A DNA stretch of 9,483 nucleotides from Bacteroidaceae bacterium (GTDB taxonomy: Bacteria > Bacteroidota > Bacteroidia > Bacteroidales > Bacteroidaceae). The stretch is taken from assembly GCA_900769765.1 (NCBI GenBank), contig CAAGHW010000092.1:1-9483 (forward strand), in the 5' to 3' direction. The notes under the pieces were generated by a model, which did no database searches, had not been told where the DNA came from, and worked only from the letters and a program-made list of their open reading frames with translations. Below, piece by piece: positions 5,804 to 9,483 of this stretch (position 1 is the first letter of the stretch; each line of letters opens with the position of its first letter). The position numbers were made by a program, and so were the translations under genes.

Positions 5804-7006
5804 ATGCCTAACCTTTCAGAAAGAGCCATCCTTATGCCTTCGTCGCCAATCCGCAAATTGGCTCCGTTTGCTAATGCGGCTAAGGACCGTGGTTTGAAAG
5901 TTTATCACTTGAACATCGGACAGCCCGATTTGGATTCTCCACAGGTTGCTATCGATGCAATCAAGAAATTCGACAAGAAAATTCTTGAATACAGTCCAAG
6001 CGACGGTTTCCTCTCTTTGCGTGAGAAACTTGTCGGCTACTACGACCAATATCAGATTAAACTTACTCCAGACGATATAATTGTAACTTCTGGTGGTTCC
6101 GAGGCTGTGCTTTTCGCATTCCTTACCTGCCTTAACCCTGGAGATGAGATTATTGTTCCGGAACCTGCGTATGCCAACTATATGGCATTTGCAATATCAG
6201 CAGGAGCAGTCATACGCCCAATACGTTCAACTATTGAGGAATCATTCGCATTGCCTCCAATGGAACGCTTCGAGGAGCTGATAAACGAGCGCACACGCGG
6301 TATCCTTATCTGTAACCCGAATAACCCTACCGGTTATCTTTACACACGTAATGAGATGAACCGCATCCGCGACCTTGTAAAGAAATACAACCTGTTCCTT
6401 TTCTCTGACGAGGTTTATCGCGAATTCATATACACCGGCTCGCCATACATATCGGCTTGCCACCTCGAAGGCATTGAAGACAACGTTGTGCTAATAGATT
6501 CTGTTTCAAAGCGTTATTCAGAGTGTGGAATAAGAATAGGTGCCTTGATTACCAAGAACAAGGCTGTGCGTCAGGCTGTCATGAAGTTCTGCCAGGCACG
6601 TTTGAGCCCCCCTTTGTTGGGCCAGGTTATTGCAGAGGCATCAATTGACGCTCCACGTTCATACGCAATAAACACATACGAGCAATATATCGAAAGACGC
6701 AACTGCCTTGTCGATGAACTCAACAAATTGCCAGGAGTGTACTCCCCTATCCCAATGGGTGCATTCTACACCGTAGCACGTTTGCCTATCGATGACAGCG
6801 ACAGGTTCTGCGAATGGTGCTTGACCGACTTTGAATATGAAGGAGAAACGATAATGATGGCTCCGGCATCGGGTTTCTACAGCGAAGAGGGTTACGGAAA
6901 GAACGAAGTACGTATTGCGTATGCCATAGACAAGGCCGACCTTAAACGCGCCATATTCCTTTTAGGAAAAGCACTTGAGCAATACCCCGGACGTGTTGAA
7001 CCATAA
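5804..7006 (+). CDS. Class I/II PLP-dependent aminotransferase (aspartate aminotransferase-like)
   Basis: A 400-residue, fold-type I pyridoxal-phosphate aminotransferase, cytoplasmic, transferring the amino group between an amino acid and a 2-oxo acid. Motifs in order: NIGQPDLDSP (38-46) near the substrate pocket, SGGSEA (96-101) that binds the PLP phosphate, ICNPNNPTG (169-177) with Asn175, SDEVY (201-205) with Asp202 pairing to the pyridine nitrogen, SVSKRYSECGIRIG with the Schiff-base Lys236, and NEVRIAY with Arg370 that binds the substrate carboxylate. Bacteroidales relatives are usually annotated as aspartate aminotransferase (AspC), but the family is broad and substrate choice cannot be read from these motifs. 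The ATG at 5804 is supported by the promoter 43 bases upstream and by a normal N-terminus. The gene is monocistronic and ends at a strong hairpin terminator. Codon choice looks like that of its neighbours. Confidence 0.92.
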   Translation: MPNLSERAILMPSSPIRKLAPFANAAKDRGLKVYHLNIGQPDLDSPQVAIDAIKKFDKKILEYSPSDGFLSLREKLVGYYDQYQIKLTPDDIIVTSGGSEAVLFAFLTCLNPGDEIIVPEPAYANYMAFAISAGAVIRPIRSTIEESFALPPMERFEELINERTRGILICNPNNPTGYLYTRNEMNRIRDLVKKYNLFLFSDEVYREFIYTGSPYISACHLEGIEDNVVLIDSVSKRYSECGIRIGALITKNKAVRQAVMKFCQARLSPPLLGQVIAEASIDAPRSYAINTYEQYIERRNCLVDELNKLPGVYSPIPMGAFYTVARLPIDDSDRFCEWCLTDFEYEGETIMMAPASGFYSEEGYGKNEVRIAYAIDKADLKRAIFLLGKALEQYPGRVEP

Positions 7007-7020
7007 AAAATATGTATATA

Positions 7021-7058
7021 AAAAAACTCTGTAACCTTCCGGTTACAGAGTTTTTTTT
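7021..7058. terminator. Strong bidirectional rho-independent terminator
   Basis: ACTCTGTAACC (7026-7036) and GGTTACAGAGT (7041-7051) form a perfect 11-bp stem with a TTCC loop, followed by a T-run at 7051-7058. Six A bases at 7021-7026 precede the stem, so the minus strand also has a stem followed by T. It lies between the converging aminotransferase and TPR genes and probably ends both transcripts. Confidence 0.92.
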
Positions 7059-7076
7059 ATGTGTTGGATATAAGAA

Positions 7077-8348
7077 TCAATATCCCAAAGACTCCTGCAA
7101 TTTCTCAATCTCCTTGAGCTCTGCAATCATATTCAAGTTATAGTAGCAGTTTGTAAGGTTTGCAAGCCACAGTTCGTGTTTTTCTGGCTGCTGCTTGCGA
7201 AGGTTCTCAAGAAGAGGAAGTGCCTTCTTGTAGTAACCGTTAAGAATTTCCTTATCCTTTGCAAGTTTCTTCTTGTCTGTTACCTTTGTAGAAGACTGTG
7301 CTGTAGCATATTCCTGTGCCTTGAACAGGTAGCAACGGCTCAAGTTGTTAAGAGCAGACTCGTAGTTAGGATCAACCTCAAGTGTCTTCTCGTACCACTC
7401 GATAGCCGCATCGGTATCCTGCTGCTGGTGTGCAATATAACCCTTAAGATATACAAAGAATGGATTTGAAGTGTCCGATGCAATAAGTTCATCAGCAAGA
7501 GCATTCAACTTCTCTTTCTCATTTCTGCTATCATAATACTGAATCAATGACTGGTAGAAATAAGCATCATCGGGGAACAGTTTTGCACCCTCCAAACAGT
7601 CGTTAAGCCATGTAGCGGTATCACCAAGCTCAAGGTGAGCCACAGCCTTGTAACGGAAAGCAGAAGGAGCCATCTGCTCATTTGCCATAGCCAAGTCAAC
7701 ATGTGAAAGAACCTTCTCATAATCCTGCAACTGCATAGCACTCAAAGTCATGTTGTAAGCAGCAACAGGTACATTGACCTTATCCTCTTCCATCATACCG
7801 GCTTTATAAAGCTTGTCTGCAGCGTCAATGAACATCTTGAAAAGGTCGTATGACTTTGCATAATCCTCATTACCGTAGAAATATGCACCTGCATTGTAGA
7901 ACTGACCAAACTCCTGAGCATAAGCAGTGATGATGAACTCAGAATATTTAGGAGCTACTTTTCCTTTTGCATCAGGAAGGTTGTCATACTTCTCGCAATT
8001 TGCAAGTTCGTGACCCAACTCGTATGTATAGCCATACAATAGAGACTCGTTACATGGTGCACCCTCGGCACGTTTGCGGTTTTCAGCATCTATAACGGCT
8101 TTCTTTGCACTTGCACTTACATACCACACAAACGGGTCTGTCTGAACAAGAGGATTGGAAATAACCGGTTTCATAGCATTTACAGCAGCTACAGGGTCAG
8201 CCTGCAGATTCAGCTCTGCATCCTTAGCAATATTGACAAGAGTCTTGATCTCCTTCTTCTGCTGTTTCAACTCCTCTTTTGTAAGTTCTTGACCAAAAGC
8301 AAATGTTGCTCCAAGAACAAAAACGATAGACATTACTAATTTTTTCAT
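7077..8348 (-). CDS. Secreted tetratricopeptide-repeat protein
   Basis: A 423-residue protein with a signal peptide (1-19, MKK, hydrophobic core, then ATFAFG before Gln20) and no lipobox, so it is probably periplasmic. Residues 20-50 are Lys/Glu-rich and helical. The rest is made of helical TPR-like repeats. The clearest is 297-330 (FFVYLKGYIAH, then AIEWYEKTLEVDPNY), with weaker units at about 150-183, 195-228, 228-262 and 371-404. A Lys-rich insert (354-368) interrupts the last repeats. TPR proteins act as scaffolds for protein contacts; no enzymatic motif is seen and no specific role can be assigned. It starts 23 bases after the gyrA stop with no promoter or terminator between, so it is probably co-transcribed with gyrA. 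Its 3' end faces the strong terminator at 7021-7058. Confidence 0.85.
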   Translation of the reverse strand: MKKLVMSIVFVLGATFAFGQELTKEELKQQKKEIKTLVNIAKDAELNLQADPVAAVNAMKPVISNPLVQTDPFVWYVSASAKKAVIDAENRKRAEGAPCNESLLYGYTYELGHELANCEKYDNLPDAKGKVAPKYSEFIITAYAQEFGQFYNAGAYFYGNEDYAKSYDLFKMFIDAADKLYKAGMMEEDKVNVPVAAYNMTLSAMQLQDYEKVLSHVDLAMANEQMAPSAFRYKAVAHLELGDTATWLNDCLEGAKLFPDDAYFYQSLIQYYDSRNEKEKLNALADELIASDTSNPFFVYLKGYIAHQQQDTDAAIEWYEKTLEVDPNYESALNNLSRCYLFKAQEYATAQSSTKVTDKKKLAKDKEILNGYYKKALPLLENLRKQQPEKHELWLANLTNCYYNLNMIAELKEIEKLQESLGY

Positions 8349-8371
8349 ATCAAAACGGATTTAGTTATTAG

Positions 8372-9483
8372 TTATTCATTGTTTTGAGTTTCATTATTTT
8401 CGGTTACGACACCTTCGGCATCTGTATTTTCAATAACCTGTACATCCTCTTCGGCTTCACGGCTAACCTTACATACAGAACCTATGCAATCGTTCTTCTT
8501 GCCGAGGTTGATGATGCGTACACCCTGTGTTGCGCGACCCTGAACAGGTATCTGATCAACCGATGTGCGGATTGTAATACCCGACTTGTTGATGATCATA
8601 AGGTCGTTATCGTCGTTTACATCCATAATTGCAACAAGTGCACCGGTCTTTTCTGTTACCTGGAGTGTCTTGACACCCTTACATCCACGGCTTACAGTAG
8701 GATATTCATCAACAGTCGAACGCTTACCTACACCCTGCTCCGAAAGGACAAGCAAACTGTGCTGAACATCGTCGTTCTTCGGCAATACAACCATGCCTAC
8801 AACCTCGTCGTTCTCCTCGAGTTCCATACCCTTGACACCGGTAGCAGTACGTCCCATAGCACGGACTTTGCTCTCGTTGAAACGGACAGCCTTACCGCCA
8901 CGGTTAGCCATGATGATATCGCAATCGCCATCGGTTAGAGCTACAGAGATTACACGGTCGTCCTCTCTTATGCTGATAGCAATGATACCGTTGGTACGAG
9001 GACGTGAGTACTGCTCAAGGCTTGTCTTCTTGATGATACCGTTCTTGGTACAGAATACAATGTTATGGCTCTCGATGAAGTTCTTGTCGGCAAGTGTAGT
9101 AACGCGTACAAATGCATTGACTGCATCGTCGGCATCGATGTTGAGCATATTCTGTATTGCACGACCCTTAGAGTTCTTGTTACCCTCGGGAATCTCATAT
9201 ACCTTGAGCCAGTAGCACTTACCGCGCTGTGTAAAGAACAGCATTGTGTTGTGCATGGTTGCTGTATAGATATATTCGATAAAGTCGCTGTCGCGTGTAT
9301 CGCTTCCCTTTGAACCTACACCGCCTCTGTTCTGGCTGCGGTATTCGGTAAGCGGAGTACGCTTGATGTATCCCAGGTGAGAGATTGTGATAACCATCTC
9401 ATCATCGGCGTAGAAATCCTCAGGATTGAAATCGCTTGAACCGCTGTAGTCAATTTTACAACGACGCTCATCGCCATATTTCT
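8372..9483 (-). CDS. gyrA: DNA gyrase subunit A, C-terminal part (cut by window edge)
   Basis: The 3' part of gyrA; the frame stays open to the window edge (reading YGDERRCKIDYSGS, then FNPEDFYADDEMVITISH), so the true start and the catalytic Tyr lie outside. GyrA with GyrB makes the type II topoisomerase that introduces negative supercoils. About 370 residues are seen: the end of the breakage-reunion domain, then the beta-pinwheel domain that wraps DNA. Six blade repeats can be recognised, beginning near MVITISHLGYIKRT, TMLFFTQRGKCYWL, NIVFCTKNGIIKKT, CDIIMANRGGKAVRF, SLLVLSEQGVGKRS and LMIINKSGITIRTS. The GyrA-box reads QNRGGVG (9314-9334) where E. coli has QRRGGKG. The protein ends in an acidic, Asn/Glu-rich tail (about the last 30 residues). 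Six blades plus the acidic tail favour GyrA over ParC. The ATG at 9397 is internal, not the start. Confidence 0.95.
   Translation of the reverse strand, partial: KYGDERRCKIDYSGSSDFNPEDFYADDEMVITISHLGYIKRTPLTEYRSQNRGGVGSKGSDTRDSDFIEYIYTATMHNTMLFFTQRGKCYWLKVYEIPEGNKNSKGRAIQNMLNIDADDAVNAFVRVTTLADKNFIESHNIVFCTKNGIIKKTSLEQYSRPRTNGIIAISIREDDRVISVALTDGDCDIIMANRGGKAVRFNESKVRAMGRTATGVKGMELEENDEVVGMVVLPKNDDVQHSLLVLSEQGVGKRSTVDEYPTVSRGCKGVKTLQVTEKTGALVAIMDVNDDNDLMIINKSGITIRTSVDQIPVQGRATQGVRIINLGKKNDCIGSVCKVSREAEEDVQVIENTDAEGVVTENNETQNNE

Noticed and set aside
8384..8938. A 184-codon plus-strand open frame opposite gyrA
   Set aside because: It is fully antisense to the conserved GyrA pinwheel domain and has no recognisable motif.

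Overview
The window looks like chromosomal DNA from a member of the Bacteroidales (Bacteroides/Prevotella-type). The evidence is AT-rich intergenic DNA, start codons with little Shine-Dalgarno signal, several TAnnTTTGC-like -7 promoter elements, and protein sequences typical of that order (GyrA C-terminal domain, agmatine deiminase, N-carbamoylputrescine amidase). The genus is not resolved by eye. All the genes look metabolic or housekeeping. I see no phage genes, transposase, CRISPR array, toxin-antitoxin pair, tRNA or rRNA.

Left part (142-3255, all minus strand). A compact three-gene unit reads, in transcription order, a DUF2148 'ferredoxin-domain' protein, then agmatine deiminase (aguA), then N-carbamoylputrescine amidase (aguB). 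The first two overlap by one base (TAATG) and the last two are 7 bases apart. AguA and AguB are consecutive steps turning agmatine into putrescine. A possible promoter lies just upstream of the DUF2148 gene. Further upstream on the same strand is a secreted TlpA/ResA-like thioredoxin with a WCGVC active site.

Middle part (3256-5803). A patatin-like phospholipase gene runs on the plus strand, divergent from the thioredoxin gene. Its best promoter match lies so close to the ATG that the mRNA may be leaderless. It converges on a minus-strand tRNA-dihydrouridine synthase gene. A 525-base non-coding gap follows. It holds promoters at both ends, a GCTGAGCGAAG-type dispersed-repeat motif, two diverged copies of a ~74-base direct repeat, and a perfect 10-bp inverted repeat.

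Right part (5804-9483). A class I/II PLP aminotransferase (plus strand) ends at a strong, probably bidirectional terminator. Converging on it is a minus-strand pair: the 3' part of gyrA, cut by the window edge, followed 23 bases later by a secreted TPR-repeat protein that is probably co-transcribed with it.

I did not find a clearly new system. The points most worth a second look are the link of the DUF2148 protein to the agmatine pathway, the probable leaderless patatin mRNA, the decayed repeats at 5363-5626, and two enzymes with a substitution next to or at a conserved active-site proline.
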